From Planctomycetota bacterium (lineage in GTDB: Bacteria; Planctomycetota; MHYJ01; WSZJ01; JACPWG01), in assembly GCA_016220045.1 (NCBI GenBank), contig JACRIP010000479.1, positions 1 through 12,570 of the forward strand: DNA of 12,570 nucleotides, written 5' to 3'. Both the position numbers and the translations under genes were made by a program. The notes under the pieces were generated by a model that was given only the letters and a program-made list of their open reading frames with translations, did no database searches and was not told the DNA's origin. Positions 7,055-12,433 of the stretch are shown here, piece by piece (position 1 is the first letter of the stretch; the number at the start of each line of letters is the position of its first letter).

Positions 7055-7699
7055 ATGATCAAGACCCGCTGCGCCTGCGGAGCCGAAGTGGAAGGGGAGG
7101 CGGGCATCCCGGTCTGGTGCCAGGCGTGTGGCCAGGCGGTCACCGTAGCCAGTCCGCCGGTCGGCGCCGGGGCCGGCGGCGGGGACGGGCGCGCGGTCGC
7201 CTGCGAGATGTGCGGCGCGAGCGTTCCCGCCGACCAGGTGGTGAAGATCCGCGACCGGGTGGTGTGCGCCCGGTGCAAGCCGGAGCTGGTCAAGAACCTC
7301 CAGAGCGGCGTGGCCGCGGTCAGCGGAATCGAGCCCGAAGAGGCCGAACGCATCCGCCGCAAGATCCGCAACAACAACGCGCTCAGTTTCGCTTTCGCCC
7401 TGCCCGGACTGGGGCTCCAGTTCGCCGCGCGCACCGAGACCTCGCAGGCCCGCCGCACGCACGACGTGCAGACCGCGGCGACCAGTGGAATCCTCAGCCT
7501 CGTCGGCGTGGCCCTGTTGATCGTCGGGTTCGGGTTCTACGCACGCATGCGCGGGCGCAGTCCGCTGTGGGGAGCGCTCGGGATCCTGAGCTGCGTGGGA
7601 CTCGCCATTCTCTATTTCGTCCCGAAGCACTGCCATCACTGCCGCGGCTCCCAGTCCTATCGGGTGGCGACCTGTGCCCTGTGTGGGGCGCCGATGTAG
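7055..7699 (+). CDS. Zinc-ribbon membrane protein, function unknown
   Basis: 214 residues with an AAGGAGG ribosome binding site at 7042-7048, 6 nt before the ATG. The N-terminal cytosolic-type region carries two zinc-ribbon-like cysteine clusters (C6/C8 with C22/C25; C50/C53 with C71/C74). A charged helix follows, then two transmembrane helices at about 144-163 and 171-189. A last four-cysteine cluster (C193, C196, C207, C210) lies at the C-terminus, so putative metal sites sit on both sides of the membrane pair. I recognise no named family. It follows the 955-residue CxxC-array protein by 185 nt on the same strand, and the shared theme of zinc ribbons plus membrane segments suggests a functional link; this is inference. 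A TAGAAT at 7010-7015 could be its -10 element, but no -35 is evident. Confidence 0.82.
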   Translation: MIKTRCACGAEVEGEAGIPVWCQACGQAVTVASPPVGAGAGGGDGRAVACEMCGASVPADQVVKIRDRVVCARCKPELVKNLQSGVAAVSGIEPEEAERIRRKIRNNNALSFAFALPGLGLQFAARTETSQARRTHDVQTAATSGILSLVGVALLIVGFGFYARMRGRSPLWGALGILSCVGLAILYFVPKHCHHCRGSQSYRVATCALCGAPM

Positions 7700-7704
7700 G
7701 ACTC

Positions 7705-7727
7705 GGGCCGGGCGTCCGTCCCGGCCC
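7705..7727 (+). terminator. Candidate terminator hairpin without U-tract
   Basis: An 8-bp perfect GC stem, GGGCCGGG (7705-7712) with CCCGGCCC (7720-7727), and a 7-nt loop. It starts 5 nt after the zinc-ribbon gene's stop codon and is followed by CCCTT rather than a run of T. The position fits a terminator; the missing U-tract lowers confidence. Confidence 0.45.
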
Positions 7728-7735
7728 CCCTTGGT

Positions 7736-7771
7736 GGCCCTTCGTGCTTCCCGCATTCGCGGCCCTTCGTG
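7736..7771. repeat. Short direct repeat, GGCCCTTCGTG type
   Basis: GGCCCTTCGTG occurs at 7736-7746 and again at 7761-7771, 25 nt apart, with a similar TTCC continuation after each. It looks like an eroded tandem duplication. It sits in the gene-free gap 7700-7885, which also holds a perfect 9-bp inverted repeat (GGCGGGTGC at 7795-7803, GCACCCGCC at 7828-7836). Confidence 0.55.
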
Positions 7772-7849
7772 TTCCGTCATCCCGCGCCCGCCCAGGCGGG
7801 TGCGACGAGGCCGACAACTGCGGACCTGCACCCGCCCGCAGATTTCGGA

Positions 7850-7879
7850 TTGACCCGCGGGCGGCGCACCCGGTATCCT
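7850..7879 (+). promoter_or_regulatory. Strong candidate promoter for fxsA, predicting a leaderless mRNA
   Basis: TTGACC (7850-7855) and TATCCT (7874-7879) are spaced by 18 nt. The ATG of fxsA begins 7 nt after the -10 hexamer, where transcription would normally start, and no Shine-Dalgarno sequence is present. The sequence therefore predicts a leaderless transcript. Confidence 0.6.
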
Positions 7880-7885
7880 GCGGCC

Positions 7886-8401
7886 ATGTTCTTCTGGCTC
7901 TTCGCCCTCTTCACCCTGGTCCCGATCGTCGAGTTGTCGCTCCTGATCCAGATCGGGGGCCGGCTCGGCGTCCTGCCTACGCTGGCCCTGGTCTTCGGCA
8001 CCGGCGCGCTCGGCGCCTGGATGGCCCGCCGACAGGGGCTGCGCGCCCTCCACGCGGTTCAGGCCGATCTCACCGCCGGCCGCATGCCCGCGGAGTCCCT
8101 CCTCGACGGCATCCTCATTCTGCTCGGCGCCGTCCTGTTGATCACCCCCGGCGTGCTCACCGACGCGCTCGGGCTCGCCTTGCTCGTCCCGCCCGTGCGT
8201 CAGGTCTTCCGCGTATTCCTGCGCGCGTGGGCCGCGCAGCGCATCCACGTGGTCACCTTCGGCCCGGGCGGAAGCCCCAGCGGCCGGGCGACGCCGCGCG
8301 CGACGCCGACCCCGCACACGATCCTGGAGGCCGAAGTCATCCGCCCGCCGGAACCGCCGCGCGACGCCGTGCCCCGCGACCCGCCCGTGCCCGGCGCGTG
8401 A
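7886..8401 (+). CDS. fxsA: FxsA-family membrane protein
   Basis: 171 residues. The first roughly 115 match the FxsA family well: a hydrophobic start FALFTLVPIVELSLLI, IGGRLGVLPTLALVFGTGALGAWMAR with its conserved glycines, RRQGLRAL, and LLDGILILLGAVLLITPGVLTDALG. About four hydrophobic segments are visible (about 2-22, 28-46, 74-92, 92-108). FxsA is a small inner-membrane protein known in E. coli for relieving phage T7 exclusion by F plasmid; its everyday role is poorly defined. The tail after about residue 120 is Pro/Arg-rich and probably cytoplasmic, as is common in the family. The start at 7886 is chosen because homology begins there and the promoter lies immediately upstream. An in-frame upstream start at 7769 would include repeat and promoter DNA. 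Confidence 0.9.
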   Translation: MFFWLFALFTLVPIVELSLLIQIGGRLGVLPTLALVFGTGALGAWMARRQGLRALHAVQADLTAGRMPAESLLDGILILLGAVLLITPGVLTDALGLALLVPPVRQVFRVFLRAWAAQRIHVVTFGPGGSPSGRATPRATPTPHTILEAEVIRPPEPPRDAVPRDPPVPGA

Positions 8402-8424
8402 ACGGAACGCAGCGCACCGCTCTC

Positions 8425-8445
8425 GCCGGCGCACGGGCTGCCGGC
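8425..8445 (+). terminator. Weak candidate terminator after fxsA
   Basis: GCCGGC at 8425-8430 and again at 8440-8445 can pair as a 6-bp stem with a 9-nt loop, followed by a pyrimidine-rich CCCTCTCCTTCTCCTT tract. It lies between fxsA and the next promoter candidate. Confidence 0.35.
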
Positions 8446-8459
8446 CCCTCTCCTTCTCC

Positions 8460-8488
8460 TTGACGCGCGCGGAGCGATCGTATACCTT
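8460..8488 (+). promoter_or_regulatory. Candidate promoter for the 237-residue membrane protein
   Basis: TTGACG (8460-8465) is followed after 17 nt by TACCTT (8483-8488), or after 15 nt by TATACC (8481-8486). If real, it argues for translation starting at the ATG at 8541 rather than at the upstream TTG at 8460. Confidence 0.35.
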
Positions 8489-8540
8489 CCGCACCCGCGC
8501 TTCCTGGCTCGCGCAGCGAATCCGTGGAGTCTCCGCCCCC

Positions 8541-9254
8541 ATGTACGACCAGCGGCTGCTCGAATTCCGCATGGACGCCGAGAAGGAAACCAAGGGAGAG
8601 CGGCTGGGGGACGGCGTAATGCGACGGATCGCGGCGGGCATCCCGCGCGAACGCTGGCGGCCGGACGGGCCCGAGCTGTTGCCCTCGCACTACTCGGCGG
8701 ACTTCTGGAGCGCCGCGGAACCCGGCATCCTGGCATCCGTGGAGCTCTACCGCGCGCACGACCCCTCCCTGTGGCGCTTGCGGATCTTCGCCGAGGCCTT
8801 TCCCTACCGCAACAAGACCGCCTTCAACGTCGCCTTCTGGATCCTCACTCCCCTGGGTGCGGTCCTCGGTCTGTGGCTTGCCCTGCGCCACGGCGGGGCG
8901 CTGCCCTGGCAGGCGTTTGCCTACGTTCTTTACCCGATCGGATTGGCGGCGGCCGGCGGGGTGGCGGCGTCGATCCTGGGCGGACTGATCTGGCACGGGC
9001 TGCAGCGCTGGCAGGCGGCGCGGGTCGTACGCGTGATCGCCGCGTTGCGTCCGGATGCCGATGCGGCCGTGCGCCGGGCCGCGCCGTCCGCGCGCAACTT
9101 CCGCTGGCTCGACGAGCCCCCGGCCGGGGCCGCCGCGCCGACCTCGGCCGCCCCGGCGGCTCCCGCGGCGCCCGCGGCGCCCCCCGCACTCCCCGCCTCA
9201 CCTCCGGGATCGACGGCGCCCCCGTCCCCCTCCGGCGGCGTGTCCACGCCCTGA
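8541..9254 (+). CDS. Hypothetical membrane protein with Ala/Pro-rich tail
   Basis: 237 residues from the ATG at 8541, with GGAG at 8526-8529 as a rather distant ribosome binding site. An extension to 8460 is possible but would overlap a promoter-like sequence. Residues 1-90 are soluble and charged, with Trp and Tyr scattered through (RERWRPDGPELLPSHYSADF). Two transmembrane helices follow at about 94-116 and 126-153, then a basic stretch QRWQAARVVRVIAALR. The end, residues 192-237, is a disordered-looking Ala/Pro/Ser tail. I recognise no family. The hydrophobic and charge pattern and the steady codon bias support a real gene. It ends 65 nt before the convergent HAD phosphatase gene. Confidence 0.75.
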   Translation: MYDQRLLEFRMDAEKETKGERLGDGVMRRIAAGIPRERWRPDGPELLPSHYSADFWSAAEPGILASVELYRAHDPSLWRLRIFAEAFPYRNKTAFNVAFWILTPLGAVLGLWLALRHGGALPWQAFAYVLYPIGLAAAGGVAASILGGLIWHGLQRWQAARVVRVIAALRPDADAAVRRAAPSARNFRWLDEPPAGAAAPTSAAPAAPAAPAAPPALPASPPGSTAPPSPSGGVSTP

Positions 9255-9260
9255 CTCCTG

Positions 9261-9305
9261 GACGCGACTCGCGTCGGGCGGGCGCCGCGGCCCGGGCTGC
9301 CGGGC
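9261..9305. terminator. Two GC hairpins between convergent genes
   Basis: GACGCG/CGCGTC (9261-9266, 9270-9275; 3-nt loop) and GCCCGG/CCGGGC (9290-9295, 9300-9305; 4-nt loop) fill the gap between the + strand membrane-protein gene and the minus-strand HAD gene. They could end transcription from both sides. No T-run follows on either strand. Confidence 0.4.
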
Positions 9306-9319
9306 GCTTCTCCGCAGAC

Positions 9320-9997
9320 CTACGGCTTTCGCCCCAGCACCAGGGCCGCCACCTCGCCCGCCGTGGCCGCGATGTAATCCGGTCGCGCCGCCCGCACTTC
9401 GGCCGCGCTGCCGATCCCCCAGAGCACGCCGCAGCTCGCAAATCCCGCCCGCCGCGCCGCCTCCACGTCGTTTCGGCTGTCGCCGACCATCAGCACCGCG
9501 CCGCGCCGCGCCCCGCACCCCAGTTGCTCCGCCGCCAGGAGGAGCGGGCCCGGGTCGGGCTTGCGCGTCGGCGCGCTGTCCCCGCCGAGCACCGCGCCGA
9601 ACCGGTCGCGCACGCCCAGCCCCGCCAGAATGCGCTCCGACGGCGCCGCGGGCTTGTTGCTGACCACGCCGAGCGGCAGCCCGGTCAGCGCATCCAGCAA
9701 CTCGCGAACCCCAGGGTAGAGCCGCGTGCCGTCGAGGCAGTGCTCCAGGTACCAGGGCCGCCATACGGCAATCGCCCGGTCGATCAGCGCGGCGTCGGCG
9801 TCCGCGAACGCCCGCTCCATCAGGACGCGGACGCCGTCGCCGATGTAGCTCTGCACGCGTTCGAGCGGCAGTTCCGCCCGTCCCAGCGCCACCAGGGTGT
9901 GATTGACCGCCGCCGCGATGTCCGCGCGCGAGTCGATGAGCGTGCCGTCCAGGTCGAAGAGCACCGCGGCAAACGCGGGCGCGCCCGCCGTGCTCAT
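9320..9997 (-). CDS. gph: HAD-superfamily phosphatase, phosphoglycolate phosphatase type
   Basis: 225 residues with all four HAD motifs: motif I FDLDGT (nucleophile Asp15, acid/base Asp17), motif II VVSNK (Ser113), motif III lysine in RKPDPGP (Lys146) and motif IV VGDSRND (Asp173, Asp177). A helical cap lies between motifs I and II, as in Gph. Length and the KPxP signature fit phosphoglycolate phosphatases, which dephosphorylate 2-phosphoglycolate from DNA repair or oxygenase activity; related HAD enzymes act on other small phosphates, so substrate specificity is inferred. The start ATG overlaps the stop codon of the upstream enoyl-CoA hydratase (ATGA, 9994-9997), showing translational coupling in one operon. 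There is no obvious metabolic link to the upstream acyl-CoA enzymes. Confidence 0.87.
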   Translation of the reverse strand: MSTAGAPAFAAVLFDLDGTLIDSRADIAAAVNHTLVALGRAELPLERVQSYIGDGVRVLMERAFADADAALIDRAIAVWRPWYLEHCLDGTRLYPGVRELLDALTGLPLGVVSNKPAAPSERILAGLGVRDRFGAVLGGDSAPTRKPDPGPLLLAAEQLGCGARRGAVLMVGDSRNDVEAARRAGFASCGVLWGIGSAAEVRAARPDYIAATAGEVAALVLGRKP

Positions 9998-10770
9998 GCG
10001 CCGGTGAACTTCGGCTTGCGCTTCTCGATGAAGGCGGTCATGCCCTCGACCTTGTCGGAGGACTCGAAGGTCACCGCCTGCGCGAGCATCTCCAGGGTGA
10101 GTCCCGTATCCAGGGAGGAACGGGCGGAGGCGTTGAGGGTGATCTTGGCGAGGCGGGAGGCGAGGGGGGCGCGCTCCAGGACTTTGCGCGCCATGGCGAG
10201 CGCGGCGGGCATGAGCGCGTCGGGCTCGACCGCCTTGCTGACGATGCCGAGGGCTTCGGCGCGCGCGGCGTCGAAGACCTCGCCCAGGAGCACGATCTCC
10301 TTGGCGCGGCCGAGCCCGACGAGGCGCGGCAGGCGCTGCGTGCCGCCGGCCCCGGGGATGATCCCGAGGCCGGTCTCCGGGAACCCGAAGCGCGCCGCGG
10401 TCGAGGCGATGCGCAGGTCGCACGCCAGCGCGAGCTCGAACCCCCCGCCGAGCGCGAAGCCGTTGACCGCCGCGATGGTGATCTTCTCGTAGTTGTCGAT
10501 CGCCGCGAACAGCCCGGTGTTGATGCGCGCGAGCGCATCGGCCTTGGTCCGGCCGCGCAGTTCCTTGATGTCCGCGCCGGCGACGAAGACCTTGTCGCCC
10601 GCCCCGGTGAACAGCACGACGCCGACGCGCGCATCGTCCGCGAGCTGCGCCAGCGCGGCATGCAGCTCGTTCACCGTCTTGCGGTCGAGCGCGTTGCGCG
10701 CCTCCGGCCGGTTCACCGTCACGATGCCGACGCCGCCCTGCGTCTCGACCTTCAGATTGTCGTAGCTCAT
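9994..10770 (-). CDS. Enoyl-CoA hydratase, crotonase family
   Basis: 258 residues, the standard single-domain crotonase length. Both catalytic glutamates of true hydratases are present: Glu112 in GGGFELALACDLR and Glu132 in GFPETGLGIIPGAGGTQRLPR. The oxyanion-hole segments VAGADIKEL (63-71) and ALGGG are also intact, so 2-enoyl-CoA hydration to 3-hydroxyacyl-CoA is the likely reaction, in beta-oxidation or a butyryl-CoA-type pathway. The C-terminal FIEKRKPKFTG is typical. A GAGG ribosome binding site (GAGGAGCGC before the ATG) supports the start. The 3-hydroxyacyl-CoA dehydrogenase gene, which acts on this product, lies upstream on the same strand. A 262-nt gap with repeats and a MITE separates the two. 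Whether it should be called crt, ech or paaF cannot be decided from the sequence. Confidence 0.93.
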   Translation of the reverse strand: MSYDNLKVETQGGVGIVTVNRPEARNALDRKTVNELHAALAQLADDARVGVVLFTGAGDKVFVAGADIKELRGRTKADALARINTGLFAAIDNYEKITIAAVNGFALGGGFELALACDLRIASTAARFGFPETGLGIIPGAGGTQRLPRLVGLGRAKEIVLLGEVFDAARAEALGIVSKAVEPDALMPAALAMARKVLERAPLASRLAKITLNASARSSLDTGLTLEMLAQAVTFESSDKVEGMTAFIEKRKPKFTGA

Positions 10771-10787
10771 GCGCTCCTCGCGGGACG

Positions 10788-10822
10788 AGGGGTCAGGGGT
10801 CAGGGAATAGGGCCCAGGGGCC
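10788..10822. repeat. Degenerate 7-bp tandem array, AGGGNNN type
   Basis: Five 7-bp units beginning AGGG (AGGGGTC twice, AGGGAAT, AGGGCCC, AGGGGCC), then a partial GGGCAGC. The array begins 18 nt upstream of the enoyl-CoA hydratase start codon, so it would be part of that gene's leader. Confidence 0.65.
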
Positions 10823-10874
10823 GGGCAGCGGGATCACCCGGGGTGCGCAACGTCGAGGCGAGTGCGCGCCGCCC

Positions 10875-10983
10875 TAGTGTCCTGTCAACGTCGTTGCTTG
10901 GGGTCGTTCAATTCGTGGCCCCTCGGGGCGCCTCACGAGGCGCCCCAACGCCGACCGGAAGAATCGATGCTGACAGGACACTA
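10875..10983. mobile_element. IS630-type MITE with TA target duplication
   Basis: A 105-bp non-coding element (10877-10981) is bounded by perfect inverted ends GTGTCCTGTCA and TGACAGGACAC. It is flanked by TA on both sides (10875-10876, 10982-10983), and the target reconstructs as CTAG. TA duplication at CTAG is the habit of IS630/Tc1-mariner elements. Inside, the two halves still match imperfectly (about 17 of 23 next to the ends), and a perfect GC hairpin lies at 10925-10946. It carries no transposase gene and would need one supplied in trans. It lies between the hbd-like gene and the enoyl-CoA hydratase gene. Confidence 0.82.
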
Positions 10984-10988
10984 GGCAG

Positions 10989-11020
10989 CCAAACCGCCAA
11001 ACCCCTAAACTTCCAAACCT
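10989..11020. repeat. Degenerate 8-bp tandem array, copy 2
   Basis: Four 8-bp units, CCAAACCG, CCAAACCC, CTAAACTT and CCAAACCT, with the same AAAC core, phase and copy number as 135-166. The array lies 12 nt beyond the stop codon of the minus-strand 3-hydroxyacyl-CoA dehydrogenase gene and abuts the MITE insertion site. Confidence 0.8.
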
Positions 11021-11032
11021 CGCCGCGCCCAA

Positions 11033-11893
11033 TCATGGACCTGCCGGATACTCATACACGCCGCGCCCGGCCTTCTTCCCCAGCCGCCCGGCCTTCACGT
11101 ACTGTTCGATCAGGATGTTCGGCCGGTAGGCCTCGCCGAGCGTCTGGTGTAAATACCGGAGAATCGACAGGCGCGTGTCCAGGCCGACCAGGTCCACCAT
11201 CTCGAACGGACCCATCGGGTGGTTGAGGCCGAGCTTGAGCGCCTTGTCGATGTCCCGGGCGCTCGCGACGCCCTCCTGGAGCATGCGGAAGGCCTCGTTG
11301 CCGATCAAGGCGTTGATCCGGCTGGTCACGAACCCGGGGGACTCCCGGACCTCGACGGTCTCCTTGCCCATGCGCTGGGAGACCTCGACCGTCGTCTTCA
11401 CCGTGTCGTCCGCGGTCTCCAGGCCGCGGATGATCTCGATCAGCTTCATCAGGTGCACCGGATTGAAGAAGTGCATGCCGATGAAGCGCCGCGCGCGCCG
11501 CGTGGCCGCCGCCATCTCCGTGATCGAGAGGGCGGAGGTGTTGGAGGCGAAGATCGCGTGCTCCGGCGCGACGCGGTCGAGGCGGCCGAAGAGGTCGAGC
11601 TTGAGGTCGAGCTTCTCCGGCACCGCCTCGATCACGAAGTCGGCCTCGCGGCCCGCGCGTTCGAGGTCGGTGGTCGGGGTGAGGCGGCCGAGGGTCGCGC
11701 GGGCGTCCGCCTCGGCGACCTTTCCCTTCTCCACGCCCTTCTTGAGGTTCGCCTCGATCGTGCCGATGCCCCGTGCCAGCGGCCCGTCGGCGACGTCGTA
11801 GAGCAGCACCGCGTACCCCCCGGCGGCGGCGACCTGGGCGATGCCGTTGCCCATGGTGCCGGCGCCGAGGACCGCTATCGTCTGGACGGCCAT
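11033..11893 (-). CDS. hbd: 3-hydroxyacyl-CoA (3-hydroxybutyryl-CoA) dehydrogenase
   Basis: 286 residues, matching the short single-function dehydrogenases (about 282). The N-terminal NAD-binding fold has GAGTMG at residues 10-15 and the ribose-binding Asp33 in LYDVA. Catalytic residues of the family are present: Ser120 region (ASNTSALSI), His141 in GMHFFNPVH, Glu153 in LIEIIRG and Asn194 in SRINALIGNEA. The C-terminal LNHPMGPFEMVDLVGLD is the family signature. It interconverts 3-hydroxyacyl-CoA and 3-ketoacyl-CoA with NAD(H). The ATG at 11893 follows a GAGG 7 nt upstream, and the thioredoxin-like selenoprotein gene ends only 7 nt before it, so the two are probably co-transcribed and translationally coupled. 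The enoyl-CoA hydratase downstream performs the adjacent reaction. Confidence 0.94.
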   Translation of the reverse strand: MAVQTIAVLGAGTMGNGIAQVAAAGGYAVLLYDVADGPLARGIGTIEANLKKGVEKGKVAEADARATLGRLTPTTDLERAGREADFVIEAVPEKLDLKLDLFGRLDRVAPEHAIFASNTSALSITEMAAATRRARRFIGMHFFNPVHLMKLIEIIRGLETADDTVKTTVEVSQRMGKETVEVRESPGFVTSRINALIGNEAFRMLQEGVASARDIDKALKLGLNHPMGPFEMVDLVGLDTRLSILRYLHQTLGEAYRPNILIEQYVKAGRLGKKAGRGVYEYPAGP

Positions 11894-11900
11894 GCGTACC

Positions 11901-12329
11901 TCACTGTTTCGCCAGGACCAATTTCATCTGTCCGGCGACCACCTCAGCCGACGTGTACCCCGAGCGCCACAGCTCTGCGCCCTGCGCCGACAGGATGCGC
12001 AGGTCCGGCAGGCTGCTCGCCTTCAATTCCGCCGCCGCCGCCGGGTCCTTGTCGGTCTCGACCTTGATGCACACGAAACCCTTGGCCAGGTCAACGACCT
12101 GGGGGCTGGAGAGCGCTTCGGCCTCCAGCATCACGCAGGCCCCTCAGTACGTGGCGCCGATCTTCAGCAGGATCGGCTTGCCCGCGCTCTTCGCCTGCGC
12201 CAGGCCTTCCGTGTAGCCCACCCAGGGGAGAGGGCACTTGTGCCCCGCGTACCGAATATGGGGATACGCGAGCGCGGCGATCGCCAGCGCCAGCACGCCC
12301 CCTACGCCCATCAGGACTTTCTTCTTCAT
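11901..12329 (-). CDS. Thioredoxin-like selenoprotein, UGAC active site, membrane-anchored or exported
   Basis: 142 residues if the in-frame TGA at 12146-12144 is read as selenocysteine (Sec62). The start at 12329 has a strong GGAGGTG 5 nt upstream. Residues 1-22 (MKKK, then a hydrophobic run) form a signal peptide or anchor, so the domain should lie outside the cytoplasm. KPILLKIGATY, then Sec-Gly-Ala-Cys65, then VMLEAEAL matches the thioredoxin-like family around its CxxC, with the stop codon exactly at the first, nucleophilic cysteine. The segment after it is fully conserved in character (FVCIKVETDKD, a likely cis-Pro in SSLPDLRIL, ELWRSGY). A SECIS-like hairpin follows the TGA. No start signal exists after the TGA, so two separate genes are unlikely. 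A mutated, split gene is the alternative. Likely role: thiol-disulfide exchange in the envelope. hbd follows 7 nt later. Confidence 0.8.
12105..12129 (-). promoter_or_regulatory. Candidate bacterial SECIS element
   Basis: On the minus strand, a perfect 7-bp stem GCTGGAG (12129-12123) with CTCCAGC (12111-12105) encloses an 11-nt loop that begins with G. The stem starts 14 nt after the TGA and the loop 21 nt after it. Bacterial SECIS hairpins bound by SelB lie inside the coding region just after UGA, with the loop about 16-37 nt downstream, a small loop and a G in its first two positions. All of these are met. Confidence 0.7.
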
Positions 12330-12382
12330 GCGGCACCTCCACGTACGAAAAAGTCGCTTGAGTGGTCGGGGACGGGCTGCCC

Positions 12383-12433
12383 CCAACGGCCCCAAACCTC
12401 GAAACCTCCAAACCCGTAGAACCCCTAGAACCC
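12383..12433. repeat. Degenerate 8/9-bp tandem array, copy 3, overlapping a stop codon
   Basis: CCAAACCT, CGAAACCT and CCAAACCC (12392-12415) share the core and phase of the arrays at 135 and 10989. They are followed by two 9-bp units, GTAGAACCC and CTAGAACCC, and preceded by a weaker CCAACGGCC. The last unit contains the TAG stop and final codons of the minus-strand amidohydrolase gene, so the array appears to grow out of the gene's 3' end. Confidence 0.7.

Noticed and set aside
6778..8641. Very long open frames on both strands (561 codons +, 617 codons -) across 6778-8641
   Set aside because: They run through two gene gaps, promoters and hairpins, are low-complexity Arg/Pro/Gly/Ala, and are contradicted by the recognisable zinc-ribbon and FxsA genes.
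11219..12067. Plus-strand open frame of 282 codons opposite hbd and the selenoprotein gene
   Set aside because: Antisense shadow of clearly homologous minus-strand genes; composition biased to Arg/Asp/His/Leu with no family motif.
12144..12146. In-frame TGA as a true stop producing two short genes or a pseudogene
   Set aside because: The stop falls exactly on a CxxC position, the frame on both sides is intact, the downstream half has no ribosome binding site, and a SECIS-like hairpin follows. Kept as an alternative in the feature entry.
12330..12424. Terminator or promoter between the amidohydrolase and selenoprotein genes
   Set aside because: A weak GGGG/CCCC stem lies too far from the short T-run at about 12347-12351, and no convincing -35/-10 pair is visible.
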